Positions 1 to 9,014 of a DNA stretch of 64,000 nucleotides are shown piece by piece. Below the pieces are notes generated by a model, which made no database searches, was not told the origin of the DNA, and worked only from the letters and a program-made list of their open reading frames with translations. Origin of the DNA: Nitrobacteraceae bacterium AZCC 1564 (GTDB taxonomy: Bacteria > Pseudomonadota > Alphaproteobacteria > Rhizobiales > Xanthobacteraceae); NCBI GenBank assembly GCA_036924835.1, contig JBAGRR010000001.1, forward strand, positions 4,913,001 through 4,977,000, given 5' to 3'. Each line of letters starts with the position of its first letter. The stretch's first letter is position 1. The translations under genes and the position numbers were made by a program.

Positions 1-618
1 CTGCGAATTGTCGCCGGTTTCGAGACGCCGACCAAGGGCGACGCGCTGATGTGGGACGTACCGATTGCGGGGCCGGGCCCCGAGCGGGGCATGGTGTTTC
101 AGGATTACGGACTCTTCCCATGGTTGACCGTGCGCGGGAATATCGCCTTCGGCCCGAAGTCGCGCGGACGCAGCACCGAGGAAGTGCGCGATACGGTCGA
201 GCGGTTTGTTTCGCTGGTGGGCTTGCAGAAATTCGCCGATGCTTATCCGCACCAGCTCTCCGGCGGCATGAAGCAGCGCGTCGCGATTGCGCGCGTGCTC
301 GCCAATGATGCCGAGGTGGTGCTGATGGACGAACCGTTTGGCGCACTGGATGCGATGACGCGCGATCGTCTTCAGGATGAGCTGCTCGACATCTGGCAGC
401 GTACCGGCCTCACGGTGCTGTTTGTGACCCATTCGATCGAAGAAGCCATCTTCCTTGCGGATCGCATCGTGGTGATGTCGCCGGGACCCGGCCGCATCGA
501 CAGCCAGATGGAGATTTCGCTGCCGCGCCCGCGCGATGTTGTGGCGTCCGAGTTCAACGATATTCGTCGCGAGCTGTCGTTGCGGCTGCACAGCCATCAT
601 GGGCGCAAGGCTGCCTGA
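1..618 (+). CDS. ABC transporter ATP-binding protein, NitT/TauT type (5' truncated by window)
   Basis: This is the cytoplasmic ATPase of an importer of the nitrate/sulfonate/taurine class; the reading frame is open from base 1, so the start and the Walker A motif lie outside the window. Counting from base 1, the Q-loop (VFQDYGLFPW) is near residues 31-40, the ABC signature LSGGMKQR at 86-93, Walker B VVLMDEPFGALD at about 106-117 and the H-loop histidine (FVTHS) near 144. The signature LSGGMKQRVAIARVL and the FQDYGLFPW Q-loop are typical of SsuB/TauB/NrtD proteins. The permease and binding-protein genes are not in the visible part, so the substrate cannot be named. A decayed palindromic repeat follows 23 bp after the stop. 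Confidence 0.9.
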   Translation: MRIVAGFETPTKGDALMWDVPIAGPGPERGMVFQDYGLFPWLTVRGNIAFGPKSRGRSTEEVRDTVERFVSLVGLQKFADAYPHQLSGGMKQRVAIARVLANDAEVVLMDEPFGALDAMTRDRLQDELLDIWQRTGLTVLFVTHSIEEAIFLADRIVVMSPGPGRIDSQMEISLPRPRDVVASEFNDIRRELSLRLHSHHGRKAA

Positions 619-641
619 TCTGAAAGGCGGCCTGATCTGAC

Positions 642-700
642 CTAGTGTCCTGAATCCAAAATCCGCCTCGTCGTGCAGCGCGCTCCGTAGCGAACTTTGG
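642..700. repeat. decayed CTAG-hairpin repeat (type A left half)
   Basis: The sequence begins CTAGTGTCCTGAATCC and follows the type A arm and loop seen at 11436 and 43551 for about 55 bp, including the loop motif GTGCAGCGCGCTCCGTAGCG. The right arm has diverged (GAACTTTGGCTTCG) and no closing CTAG is present, so this is a half copy between the ABC gene and the next CDS. Confidence 0.75.
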
Positions 701-824
701 CTTCGCGATACTCGCGGCGGAAGCATGGCGGCAAGGTTGCGAACGTAGCCTTATTGTTCCCGCCCGTGACGACGCCGTAACAGCGAGACGCGAGATTCTT
801 CCAGCAAAGCGATGGGAGAATCTC

Positions 825-1490
825 ATGCCGAACGAATGCTCGCCAGAACTGGCGAACAAAGTTGTAGCGCTCCACAAGGTGATCAAGCACGAAGATGGCG
901 GCGTCGCCGTCGTCGAGCCGCGCATCATGGTGCGCAGGGGCGTATCGCGGGCTGCGCTTTATCTGGCGCACATCGATTCGCTATCCCAGGAAATTCCGGT
1001 GGCGCCGGTGCTGGAGCCGGAGCGCCCGACGAAACCCATTTGGTCATCGGCGCTCGACTTCTTGGTGGAAGGTTTTGCGAATTGCGGTGCGCCGCTTTAC
1101 CCGCCTCTCGCGTATCTCGATGCAGGCGGTTTCCTGCTGGAGGCAGACGCTCCGCTGCGAGAGGCGCCCGCTGCGAACGAGCGGCGGGTGGCCATGTCCC
1201 TCGTGCCGAGTGCCGCGCGAATGGGCGCAGACGACCACCAAGTGACGAATGGCGTCGCAATGGCAAGCGTCGCTCTCCCCTCGCAGAAGATTGAACCACC
1301 AAAGCGATGGAATTGGCTGACGTCGTGCTGGGAGGCTGTCGTTACCTTTCTGGCGCATATGCGCCGGGAGCGGGAGATCCGGCAAGCAATCGATGCCTTG
1401 GCCGCCCTTGATGATTTCACATTGAAGGACATCGGCATTCATCACCGCGGCCAGATCGAACACGCCGTGAGGAATGCCAATGGTCACTGA
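825..1490 (+). CDS. DUF1127-containing hypothetical protein
   Basis: A 221-residue protein whose last ~45 residues (about 178-216, from RREREIRQAIDALAALDDF to IGIHHRGQIEHAV) match the DUF1127 / YjiS-like pattern of an amphipathic helix followed by L-x-D-I-G. The other 170 residues are not recognised and show no clear membrane segment. DUF1127 proteins are usually only 50-100 residues, so this is a long member with an unfamiliar N-terminal part. The ATG is preceded by GGGAGA at a suitable distance. Small DUF1127 proteins have been linked to RNA metabolism and phosphate or carbon regulation in alphaproteobacteria; no specific role can be assigned here. Confidence 0.7.
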   Translation: MPNECSPELANKVVALHKVIKHEDGGVAVVEPRIMVRRGVSRAALYLAHIDSLSQEIPVAPVLEPERPTKPIWSSALDFLVEGFANCGAPLYPPLAYLDAGGFLLEADAPLREAPAANERRVAMSLVPSAARMGADDHQVTNGVAMASVALPSQKIEPPKRWNWLTSCWEAVVTFLAHMRREREIRQAIDALAALDDFTLKDIGIHHRGQIEHAVRNANGH

Positions 1491-1905
1491 TGTGATCACC
1501 GCCGCGATTGTGGGAATGAATCTGGGCCGCGGTATCGTCTCGATCGACGGGATGTGGCAGGCGATTGATCCTTTTGTCAAACATCTGTCGATCGTGGCTT
1601 TTCATGTTCTGTTGCAGAACTTCCTGTTGAGCGTGTGTCACTCCGGGTAGCACGCGCTCACGTGGGCAGGGGGGTGTCGCTTCCGATGGACAACATCGGG
1701 GCGACATTAACTTTTGGCGTGTGGTTGAGTGCAACTAATTTCGCGCAAGCGATGGCGTGCATGAAATGAGCGCAATTGATTTTGAACGCGATGAGTTGCG
1801 CCGCTGGTGAATGTTACTGGTGTAGCTCATCGGCACTCAATTGAAATTCCCTCGCAATCAGATTCCGGTGATTTGCTCGTTCTGACATGAGGGAGCTTAA
1901 GCAGA
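1491..1905. other. intergenic region, no clear gene
   Basis: About 415 bp, less GC-rich than the flanks. A 56-codon open frame starts at 1480, overlapping the end of the DUF1127 gene, and ends at 1650; it has no recognisable family and no good ribosome binding site. The last 100 bp probably contain the promoter of the oxidoreductase at 1906, but no convincing -35/-10 pair was found. Confidence 0.5.
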
Positions 1906-3255
1906 ATGAGCAATATCTTTGGCCGGCGGGCCGTGGTGATCGGCGCGGGCTTCAGCGGTCTGCCGGCGGCAGCGGTCCTGGCAAAGCATTTCGAGCAGGT
2001 CGTCATCATCGAGCGCGACCGATTGGAAGACATTCCGATGTCGAGGCCCGGCACGCCTCAGGACCGGCATCCGCATCTTCTGCTCGCCGGTGGGCTGAAT
2101 GCGCTCGACGAGATTTTGCCCGGCTACAGCAAGGACCTTTCCGATGCGGGCGGTGTTCCCATTAGCCTCTGGCGGGACGCTCACTTTGAACGCGCGGATG
2201 TGGGCTTGCTGCCGAGGCGTGATTTCAACACCCCGGTTCTCTTGGCATCGCGGCCGCTGTTCGAGTTCGTCCTGCGGCGCAAGGTGCTGGCGATCAGCAA
2301 TATCGAGGTGCGCACGAAATGCAGGGTCACGTCCGTGCTGTCGTTCGATGGAGCGGTGCGCGGTGTCAGGCTTGAGGCGGAATCGCGCGCGGTGGAGAGG
2401 CTTGAAGCCGATTTGGTCGTCGATGCCTCCGGTCGCGCGCGGCCCACGCTGGAGTTGCTCGACGAACTTGACTACGAACGCCCGTCCGTCACCGAGCTCG
2501 GCCCCGATATCACGTATTCGACCGTCGTCGTGAAGATCCCACCTCATGCTGAGCCGGATGCGAAAATCGTGCGGACGTTTCCAGACCTGCCTGCTTCCGG
2601 AGTGAACGCCGCGATGGGACCGATCGAACGCGGCAACTGGATCGCATTCGTTGTCACACCCGTTGACGTCCCGCGTCCGAACAGTTGGGAGGCGTATCTC
2701 GATTTGCTGCGCGGACTGATCACGCCGACGCTCTTCGACATTCTGCGTCAGGCGGAGCCACCGAAGGTGATTGAGCATTTCGGCTTCCCTACCAGCGTGT
2801 GGCGGCACTTTGAACGGATGCCCCGGGTGCCTCGCGGCATTCTTCCCGTCGGCGATTCAATCTGCCGCTTCAATCCGACGTATGGCCATGGCATGAGCGT
2901 CGCGGCTCAGGAAGCAAGATTGCTGCAGGATGTGCTGGCGAGCGCGACGAGCGAGCCCGATCCGGTCGGCGGTGTGCAGGCTGAGTTCCTGGCGCGCCTT
3001 GAATCAATCTTGCGGACACCGTGGGACATGTCCGCGAATACCGACTTCGCTTCCCCCAAAACGCGCGGACAGCGGCCGGAGAATTTCGCGGAGATGCAGG
3101 AATTCGATACGGCGCTTTTCCGCGCGGCGGCTGCCGATCCGGTTGTCCAACGCGCGCTGGTGGATGTCGCGCAACTTCTTCAGCCGGGCAGCATATTGCA
3201 GGATCCGGATATCAAGGACCGTATTGCGGCGGCATCCGCCCCCGCAATCGCTTGA
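1906..3255 (+). CDS. FAD-dependent oxidoreductase / monooxygenase-like protein
   Basis: A 449-residue cytoplasmic flavoprotein. The N-terminal dinucleotide-binding motif is GAGFSG at residues 13-18, with the ribose-binding acidic residue in VVIIERD around residue 36. A second FAD contact of the GD type occurs around residue 316 (VGDSICRFNPTYGHGMS). The overall pattern, with HPHLLLAGG near residue 60, fits the squalene-epoxidase / geranylgeranyl-reductase / PHBH-like superfamily of FAD monooxygenases. The substrate is unknown. The gene stands alone and ends 12 bp before a strong hairpin that separates it from the convergent DUF3551 gene. GAGGGAG upstream of the ATG can serve as the ribosome binding site. 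Confidence 0.8.
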   Translation: MSNIFGRRAVVIGAGFSGLPAAAVLAKHFEQVVIIERDRLEDIPMSRPGTPQDRHPHLLLAGGLNALDEILPGYSKDLSDAGGVPISLWRDAHFERADVGLLPRRDFNTPVLLASRPLFEFVLRRKVLAISNIEVRTKCRVTSVLSFDGAVRGVRLEAESRAVERLEADLVVDASGRARPTLELLDELDYERPSVTELGPDITYSTVVVKIPPHAEPDAKIVRTFPDLPASGVNAAMGPIERGNWIAFVVTPVDVPRPNSWEAYLDLLRGLITPTLFDILRQAEPPKVIEHFGFPTSVWRHFERMPRVPRGILPVGDSICRFNPTYGHGMSVAAQEARLLQDVLASATSEPDPVGGVQAEFLARLESILRTPWDMSANTDFASPKTRGQRPENFAEMQEFDTALFRAAAADPVVQRALVDVAQLLQPGSILQDPDIKDRIAAASAPAIA

Positions 3256-3266
3256 ATGGAGTGATC

Positions 3267-3298
3267 ATTGCCGGACCAGCGTGAACTGGTCCGGCAAT
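3267..3298. terminator. 13-bp perfect hairpin between convergent genes
   Basis: ATTGCCGGACCAG pairs perfectly with CTGGTCCGGCAAT around a 6-nt loop. It lies between the ends of the plus-strand oxidoreductase and the minus-strand DUF3551 gene and can terminate transcription from both sides, although no strong T-run follows. Confidence 0.7.
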
Positions 3299-3308
3299 CC
3301 GTAGACTC

Positions 3309-3683
3309 TCAGCTGCGGTGACGATGCCTGCGGCGGCCATGCAGGCGACGACCATGTATGCGGGGAGCGTAGGCCATGCGGGGAGCATAGGCGAAGCTAT
3401 CTTCCGGGCGCCACCAGACATCTGGATAGCATTCGCCCTGGAGCCCGGAAGCCGACTGGCGGCATTGGTTCAGGGTCGCAAAGTCGCATTCCACTTCGGC
3501 TTCGCCGTATTCCATGCAGTAGTTGCCGGGACGTGAAAGTGTGTCGGCTCTCGCGGGTGATTGTGCCGTCTGTCCGAAGTCGAAGGGTGGAAGGTCGCTG
3601 GCTCTCGCGGGTGTCATCGTTCCGAAGGCAAGCACGTAGAAACCAACTGTCGATGCCACAGCGGCTGTCTGAAGGATTTTCAT
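3309..3683 (-). CDS. DUF3551 family secreted protein
   Basis: A small exported protein of 124 residues from the start chosen at 3683, which has GGAG 6 nt upstream; in-frame ATGs at 3689 and 3695 are alternatives. A signal peptide (KILQTAAVASTVGFYVLA, then ARA-S) is followed by YCMEYGEAEVECDF, QCRQSASGLQGECYPD and WW, the spacing of cysteines and aromatic residues that defines DUF3551 in Bradyrhizobium relatives. The C-terminal end is rich in Arg and His (RRLHGRRRHRHRS). The four cysteines probably form two disulfides. The function of the family is unknown. Confidence 0.8.
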   Translation of the reverse strand: MKILQTAAVASTVGFYVLAFGTMTPARASDLPPFDFGQTAQSPARADTLSRPGNYCMEYGEAEVECDFATLNQCRQSASGLQGECYPDVWWRPEDSFAYAPRMAYAPRIHGRRLHGRRRHRHRS

Positions 3684-3695
3684 ATTCATCTCCAT

Positions 3696-4104
3696 CTCAG
3701 CCCGGAGGAGATGATGGTGCGTCGCACAAGGAAAATCGAATCGTATTAAATTGACAGACGCACGGAGAATCTATCGTAAGGTGAGCAGTCCGCGTGCGTA
3801 TGGCGATGACCGGAACAGATGCCAGCAAATGATCGCGGCGAAGGATCGACGTGCGCTGTTGCAGATGTAGCGAAGCGATGTGGACAGCAACGTGCGGATG
3901 ACTGCTGACACGAACGCATCAATCGGGGTGAGCACAGGTGGGAAGATCAATCGGCGGAGAGACAACGTGATGTGCGGCGGGCTGCCGCCGCGCTGTGCAC
4001 GGAGATGAGATCTTTCGGGAGAATGGTTGGCTTATCGATTTGACGCATCGAGTTGACGTCATGCCCGGCGCAGGGACGGGCATGACGAGCTTGACGAGGA
4101 GAGG
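3696..4104. other. intergenic region, nothing recognised
   Basis: About 410 bp between two minus-strand genes. A 64-codon open frame on the minus strand (3771-3965) has no family resemblance and no ribosome binding site, so no gene is called. Confidence 0.5.
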
Positions 4105-4534
4105 TTACTTCTTCGTCGGATCATCCGCCGGATTTTCGTACACCGTGTCGGTGGGGCCGTTACCGGTGAGCAGCACGATCACCGCTTCGTCGCCGGTCGT
4201 GGCAAAGTGCGGCGCGTGATCGGGCTCGGTGTAGACTGAGCCGACCGGCAGCGTCTTCAGCTTGCTCTTGTCGAATTTGTCGCCATAGCCGAAGTGCCAG
4301 GTGCCTTTAACGACGGTGCCGATCCGGTCACCTGCATGATGGTGCGCGGGAATCTGCGCGTTGGCTCCGACCTTGAGCAACTGGGCATAGATGCCGGGCT
4401 TGGAGGCATCGCCAAGGATGGTGACCACCTGCACCTTGGGATTGCCCGAGCCGCCCGGGCCGCCTGTCGGCTGAACGGCCCGCCATTGTACAAAGTGCAA
4501 GAGTGACGCCGGCCAACAATCGGGAGAGAGACAT
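4105..4534 (-). pseudogene. secreted cupin-domain protein, frameshifted after the signal peptide
   Basis: Two frames together make one protein. From ATG 4534, with AAGGAGAAAGG just upstream, the frame gives a good signal peptide (MSLSRLLAGVTLALCTMAG) and then loses sense. Another frame, open from about 4500, carries the cupin domain: AQIPAHHHAGDRIGTVVKGTW gives the metal-binding His cluster of motif 1 and DHAPHFATTGDEAVIVLL gives motif 2. The shift lies between about 4455 and 4490. Cupins of this size often bind a metal and act as oxygenases or isomerases. It is the last gene of the minus-strand cluster with the hydrolase and the MFS gene. A sequencing error cannot be excluded. Confidence 0.7.
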
Positions 4535-4581
4535 CGGACATCCTTTCTCCTTGGGCTTAAGCTGGCCGGCGTTTCTCGCGA

Positions 4582-5583
4582 TCAGGTATGCCGCGGCCAG
4601 AACTTGCTGAGCTGATCGATGATGAAGTCGGGCTTCTCTTCAAAAACCCAATGACCGCAGCCCTCGATGACACCGCCTTCCGCGGACGTCGCGATCGCCT
4701 TGGCACTGTTGATGCAATGATCACTGAAGGAGGTTTCGCCCGCCCAGGCCAGCATCGGCACATTCAATTTGTTGCGGGTCAATTCTTTCGTTTGCTCGGC
4801 CATCTGCGGAATGTAGCCGTAGTGATTGAGGCTGGCGCGAAGGGTGCCGGGCTGGCGCATCTGCATGACGTAGTACTGGACATCGTCTTCGGGGAATGCG
4901 CTTGGGTTGTAGGCAAAGTCTCGGAAGAAATGGCGCAGGTACCGCTCTTCACGCCCTTCCACAAGCATCTGGGTGATGTCCATGTTCATGTGCATGCTGA
5001 GGTGCCAATAGGGGACACGCGGATCGACATAGCCGCGATAGCTCAAGCCGAAGAACGGCGTCTCAATGGTCGCCAGCGACATCGCGCGGCTGCCTGCCAG
5101 ATAGGCGAGCGCGACCGACGGCGGCCCGCCGATGTCGTGGCTGAGAATATGGAAGCGGTTCACGTTCTCTGCGTCCAGAATCGCGAGCATATCTTTGGCG
5201 ATGGTCTTCGGCTCGTAGCCGTCATAAGGCTTATCGCTGTCGCCGAAGCCGCGCATGTCCGGCGCGATCAGCGTGTAGCTGTCGCTCATCCGCTCGAACA
5301 GCGGCGCGTATTCCCGATGGCTTTGCGGCCAGCCGTGGATGCACAGCACAACGGGACCCTGGCCCACGGTGACGTAGTGAAGATTGACCCCGTTCGTTTT
5401 GAGGCGCTTGTGCTTCAAGTCGGATGGTTTCTTTGCCGCTACCGTATCTGCCGTCATCTCGGCGGATTGAGCCAACGCGGCGCCTGCTGTCGGCACCGTT
5501 GCAGCGGTGAGCGCGACGCCTGCAACGGTCATGGCGTCACGCCGGGTCAGTTGACAGGTGGATTGATGAGCTGTGTCTGGCAC
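4582..5583 (-). CDS. Tat-exported alpha/beta hydrolase, epoxide hydrolase-like
   Basis: A 333-residue alpha/beta hydrolase. The leader carries a twin-arginine motif (LTRRDAM, residues 12-18) and a hydrophobic segment ending AALAQ near 39, so export folded to the periplasm is likely. HGWP at 83-86 forms the oxyanion side. The nucleophile elbow SHDIGG at 148-153 places an Asp (D150) at the nucleophile position, as in epoxide hydrolases and haloalkane dehalogenases rather than serine esterases. The catalytic His is in GCGHWVFEEKP near residue 311. The substrate is not known. It lies 21 bp downstream of the MFS pseudogene and 47 bp upstream of the cupin pseudogene, so it may be the only intact gene of a former transport-and-degradation operon. 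Confidence 0.85.
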   Translation of the reverse strand: MPDTAHQSTCQLTRRDAMTVAGVALTAATVPTAGAALAQSAEMTADTVAAKKPSDLKHKRLKTNGVNLHYVTVGQGPVVLCIHGWPQSHREYAPLFERMSDSYTLIAPDMRGFGDSDKPYDGYEPKTIAKDMLAILDAENVNRFHILSHDIGGPPSVALAYLAGSRAMSLATIETPFFGLSYRGYVDPRVPYWHLSMHMNMDITQMLVEGREERYLRHFFRDFAYNPSAFPEDDVQYYVMQMRQPGTLRASLNHYGYIPQMAEQTKELTRNKLNVPMLAWAGETSFSDHCINSAKAIATSAEGGVIEGCGHWVFEEKPDFIIDQLSKFWPRHT

Positions 5584-5604
5584 GGTTACTCTCCTGGTTG
5601 GAAT

Positions 5605-6770
5605 TCATTTCGCGGGGGCTGTTTGCGGGCGAAGCGCGAACGTCGTGATCACGAGTACGATGATCGCCATGGCAATGGATGCGTAGGGCGTGGTGAGAAG
5701 GCCTGGGCCTTGCAGCAGTTGGCCACCGATGTAGGAGCCGGCCGAGATGCCAAGATTAAAGGCTGCGATGTTGAACCCGGAGGCCGTGCCGATCGCATCG
5801 GGCGCGACTTGCTCTGCTGTGGCCACCACGCCGGTCTGCATGATCGGCGGGATCGCGAAAGCGAAGACTCCCCAGATCGCGATGATGACGAAGATCGAAA
5901 TGTGATGGTGAATCGCGAGCGGAATGAAGGCGAACGAGACGATCAGGCCGCACAGCACGATCATCATTGCCTTGCGGGTGCCGAGCAGGTCGCTCAGGCG
6001 TCCGCCCGCGAAATTGCCGACGAACGACGCCGCGCCGAAGATCAACAACGCGATGTTGACGGTCCCCTTCGGCACGCCGGTGATGTTGGTGAGGAGCGGC
6101 GATATAAAGGTGAAGACGACGAAGGTGCTGCCGAAGCCGACCGCCGTGAGCAGATATAGGATCGCAAGGCTTCGATTGCCGAGCAAGCCGAGCTGCGCGA
6201 GGAACGGCGCCGGCTGCTGATAGGTGATGTCGCGCGGCAAGAGCCATACGAGTCCGAGTACGGCAATGATCGTCAGCGCGGTGACGATGAGGAACGGCGT
6301 CCGCCAGTCGAAGAGCTGGCCGATCCACGAGCCAAGGGGCACGCCGATCACCATGGCAATTGTCAGCCCGCCCATCATCGCGGCAACGGCGCTGCCGGCC
6401 CGCGACTTGGACACGAGGCAGTGGCGCACGCCGCACCGACGCCGAAGAACACGCCGTGCGCGACCGCCATCACGATGCGCAAGAGGAGCAGCGTGCTGTA
6501 GTTGGGGGCGAGAGCTGCGGAGAGATTTGTTGCGGCGAACACCACCATGAGCGTGATCGCGAGGCTCCGCCGGGGCAGGCCCCCGGTGAGCGCGGAAACA
6601 ATCGGCGTGCCAAGCGTGATCGCAAGGGCATAAAGACTGACAAGAAGGCCGGCGGTGGGAATGGAGACGCCCAGATCTGTTGCGATGCCCGGGAGCAGAC
6701 CAACGATCACAAACTCGGTCGTCCCGATGGCGAACGTCGCAACAGCAAGAGCAAAAATGGCACCTGGCAT
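5605..6770 (-). pseudogene. MFS transporter (DHA1, AraJ-like), frameshifted
   Basis: A single major facilitator gene is split in two frames. From ATG 6770 the first ~115 residues give TM1-TM4 of the drug:H+ antiporter-1 type (IFALAVATFAIGTTEFVIVG is a hallmark of AraJ/YdhP-like efflux proteins). The frame then breaks near 6415-6430, after FFGVGAACATA, where the family normally continues into a segment like SLVPPEKRASAVA. The remainder, SKSRAGSAVAAMMGGLTIA through the C-terminus, is in another frame down to 5605 with the remaining eight or so membrane segments intact. One indel explains both parts. Without correction the product would lack two-thirds of its membrane helices. Confidence 0.85.
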
Positions 6771-6883
6771 CGCGCTTGCCCTTACTTTTGAGAGCGCGGT
6801 GGAGACCGCTTACAGAAGTTTATCTTCCACGCACCGTGCAGCGTTTTACTGCAGAGCTATGATCGACCCATCAGCGGCATCGA

Positions 6884-7975
6884 TCACAGCGCGTCGACTT
6901 GCCGCGGATCATGTCTTGCGTTCTGTGTGCGCGGAAGTGAAATGACTTCAAGCGCGCGATGAGCGCGCTTCACCTGAAGCGCTGGCGTCTCGACCTCGAT
7001 CAATCGAACACGCAGCACCTCGCTGGCGCGCATCAGCATTCCGCGCAGCCACTCCTGCGTCTCGTCATTCGCATTACGTTCATGCCAGAGCGCGCTCACG
7101 TGCAACGAGGATGTCTTGTAGGGCAATTCGTGGATCGATAACGCGTGCATACGCGCCAGCGATTGACCGAGCGGCCGCGGGACGATGGCCACGAGGTCAC
7201 AGTTCTGAAGCAGGGCCGGAAGCGCCAGGAAGTGCGGCAGCGACACCGCGACCCGCGGGCTGCGTTGCGATCCGGAAAAGGCCCGCTCAAGGGCGAGGCG
7301 ATCGTACATGTCCGATCGGCGGCTGAGGCCCCGTATGGAAACAAAGCCATCGACGGCGCCTTCGTGTTCGCCGTGCAACGACACGGTTACGATGGAGAGG
7401 TCGGAGAGTTCTTCAAGCGAAAGCCTGTTTGAGCGCCAAGACGCATTGCTGAGAAGAACATCGTCATATGCAAAGAGCGAGCGAGACCGGAACCGCGCAG
7501 GCACATCACCAAACGTCCCGATGGCGATATCGATCAATCCGAGATCGATCTGTTCGGCGATGTCGATTTGCGCATCCGGGCGGATCACCAGATCGACGAG
7601 CGGCGCCTCGCGCCTCAATAAACTGAGGAGTTGAGGCATCATGATCAGGGTGCCGAAATCGCTGACCGCGATGGTGAAGCGCCGCGTCGAACTGGCGGGC
7701 TCGAATTTCGGCAATCCGATCGCCGCCTCCAGCGATTTCCATGCCTCGCGGATCAAGGGGGCCATGGTCAGCGCCCGGGCGGTCGGCTGCATCCCGGTGG
7801 GCGTACGTACAAACAAATCGTCGCCGAGCACGTCTCTCAGCCGGGCGAGGGCGTGACTGACGGCGGACTGGCTGACGCATAGCCGCTGCCCCGCGCGCAG
7901 CACGCTTCGTTCTTCCATCACCGCATCGAACACACGGAGCAGGTTCAGATCGAGCCTGTTGAAAGGTATCAGCAT
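6884..7975 (-). CDS. LysR-family transcriptional regulator
   Basis: A 363-residue regulator from the ATG at 7975, which gives the canonical LysR N-terminus (FNRLDLNLLRVFDAVMEE); the frame stays open 75 bp further upstream but that extension is not LysR-like. The helix-turn-helix is residues 18-60 (SVLRAGQRLCVSQSAVSHAL, then RLRDVLGDDLFVRT). An effector-binding domain of the periplasmic-binding-protein type follows. The C-terminus runs about 50 residues beyond usual LysR length and is rich in Arg and His. The gene lies 114 bp upstream of the MFS pseudogene on the same strand, so it may have regulated that cluster. Confidence 0.9.
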   Translation of the reverse strand: MLIPFNRLDLNLLRVFDAVMEERSVLRAGQRLCVSQSAVSHALARLRDVLGDDLFVRTPTGMQPTARALTMAPLIREAWKSLEAAIGLPKFEPASSTRRFTIAVSDFGTLIMMPQLLSLLRREAPLVDLVIRPDAQIDIAEQIDLGLIDIAIGTFGDVPARFRSRSLFAYDDVLLSNASWRSNRLSLEELSDLSIVTVSLHGEHEGAVDGFVSIRGLSRRSDMYDRLALERAFSGSQRSPRVAVSLPHFLALPALLQNCDLVAIVPRPLGQSLARMHALSIHELPYKTSSLHVSALWHERNANDETQEWLRGMLMRASEVLRVRLIEVETPALQVKRAHRALEVISLPRTQNARHDPRQVDAL

Positions 7976-8305
7976 GGGCGAACCACAAGGGATCGCCGGT
8001 CTCACGGCGTCAGGGGCGAGGTGCTCTTGCGTTGATCTCGCCCAAGACAAACAACAGGCGCTCTGTAGAGCATTTGTTAGGCCTGCGTGAGATGTCCGGC
8101 GCTAGTCCCATCGAGTGAATATGATGGAGTAAGGTTAAGGAGCGGGGCCAACGCGCTCCATTCTACAAACGTGTCGGCGCCGTATACGCTCGTGCCGAAC
8201 GCATCATACCTTGGTGTAAATTCGCGGCTATCTCTATCCGCGAGCGTTATCATTCGACGTCGTTTTCGATGGATGCAAAGCTGCTGAATCGCAATCGTTG
8301 TCGGT

Positions 8306-8758
8306 CTATTTTTTCTGATCGAGAGCATCCCGAACGCTATCGAGCAGATCGGATTCGGTGAACGGCTTGACGAGATAACTGATCACGCCTGCTTCAAGAG
8401 CGAGCGCGCGCACGCCCTCGCTTGGGTAACCGGTGATGAGGATCGTCGGGATCACATGACCATGCGATGACAGGTGGTGATAGAGATCAAGCCCGGTCAT
8501 TTCAGGCATATGAACATCTGCGATCAGGCACGCGGTGCACCCGACGTTGGGTGAGTTCAGGAAGTCCGGGCCACACGAAAATGCCTCGACGGAAAATCCC
8601 ATCGATCGCATCAGGCCTCTTAATGCTTCGCGAACGTACTCGTCATCCTCAACGATCGCTATCAAACGTGGCTTGTTTTCGTTTCCCACTGGCACCCCGT
8701 TACTGCGCGAACAGGGCAGCGGACGGACAGGGTTGTCGGTCTTCGCTGGCAAGAGCAC
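8306..8758 (-). CDS. single-domain response regulator (FixJ/CheY-like receiver)
   Basis: A stand-alone receiver domain. In the 150-residue frame the acidic pair is at 38-39 (VEDDEY), the phosphoacceptor is D81 (IADVHMPEM), T/S position is in ILITG and the conserved lysine is K131 (LVKPF). There is no output domain. The first ~21 residues are not receiver-like and the true start is probably a GTG at about 8695 or 8689. The closest relatives in this group of bacteria are FixJ/TodT-type receivers that modulate a partner kinase. The neighbouring receiver/LuxR regulator and MEDS kinase on the opposite strand are plausible partners. Confidence 0.85.
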   Translation of the reverse strand: MLLPAKTDNPVRPLPCSRSNGVPVGNENKPRLIAIVEDDEYVREALRGLMRSMGFSVEAFSCGPDFLNSPNVGCTACLIADVHMPEMTGLDLYHHLSSHGHVIPTILITGYPSEGVRALALEAGVISYLVKPFTESDLLDSVRDALDQKK

Positions 8759-8858
8759 GAAGAATAAAATATGAGCAAAGTTCGCCAGGCGCGATTATAC
8801 AAACGTGTAGGTAGTCGTTGCCTGTGGAAACAATCCTAAGTCTATTAAAGCGGTGCTC

Positions 8859-8894
8859 CGCAACCGCCGCAACCGCCGCAACCGCTGCAATCGC
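8859..8894. repeat. 9-bp tandem repeat, four units
   Basis: CGCAACCGC occurs three times without change at 8859, 8868 and 8877, followed by a diverged unit TGCAATCGC at 8886. The array lies in the divergent intergenic region between the two response-regulator genes. Confidence 0.85.
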
Positions 8895-9014
8895 TGTACG
8901 AGTTCAGTTTCGGCTGCATATACAGATTGGCCTAAATGCGTAGCGGCGAGAAGGCGAAACGGTCTTCGTTCGGGCGAAAATCGCGCTTAACATGGTTTAA
9001 CTGGGCATGGGAAT

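Noticed and set aside
1480-1650. 56-codon frame overlapping the end of the DUF1127 gene
   Set aside because: No family, no ribosome binding site, and partly hydrophobic sequence that could be chance. Kept only as a mention in the intergenic note.
3771-3965. 64-codon minus-strand frame
   Set aside because: No family resemblance and no start signal.
4588-6159. 523-codon open frame on the plus strand
   Set aside because: It is antisense to the alpha/beta hydrolase and part of the MFS gene, has no family resemblance and a composition typical of a shadow frame.
8077-8328. 83-codon minus-strand frame after the stand-alone receiver gene
   Set aside because: Overlaps the 3' end of the receiver gene and has no recognisable pattern or ribosome binding site.
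8859-9014. replication origin from clustered short repeats
   Set aside because: No DnaA boxes, no AT-rich unwinding region and no dnaA/hemE-type neighbours.
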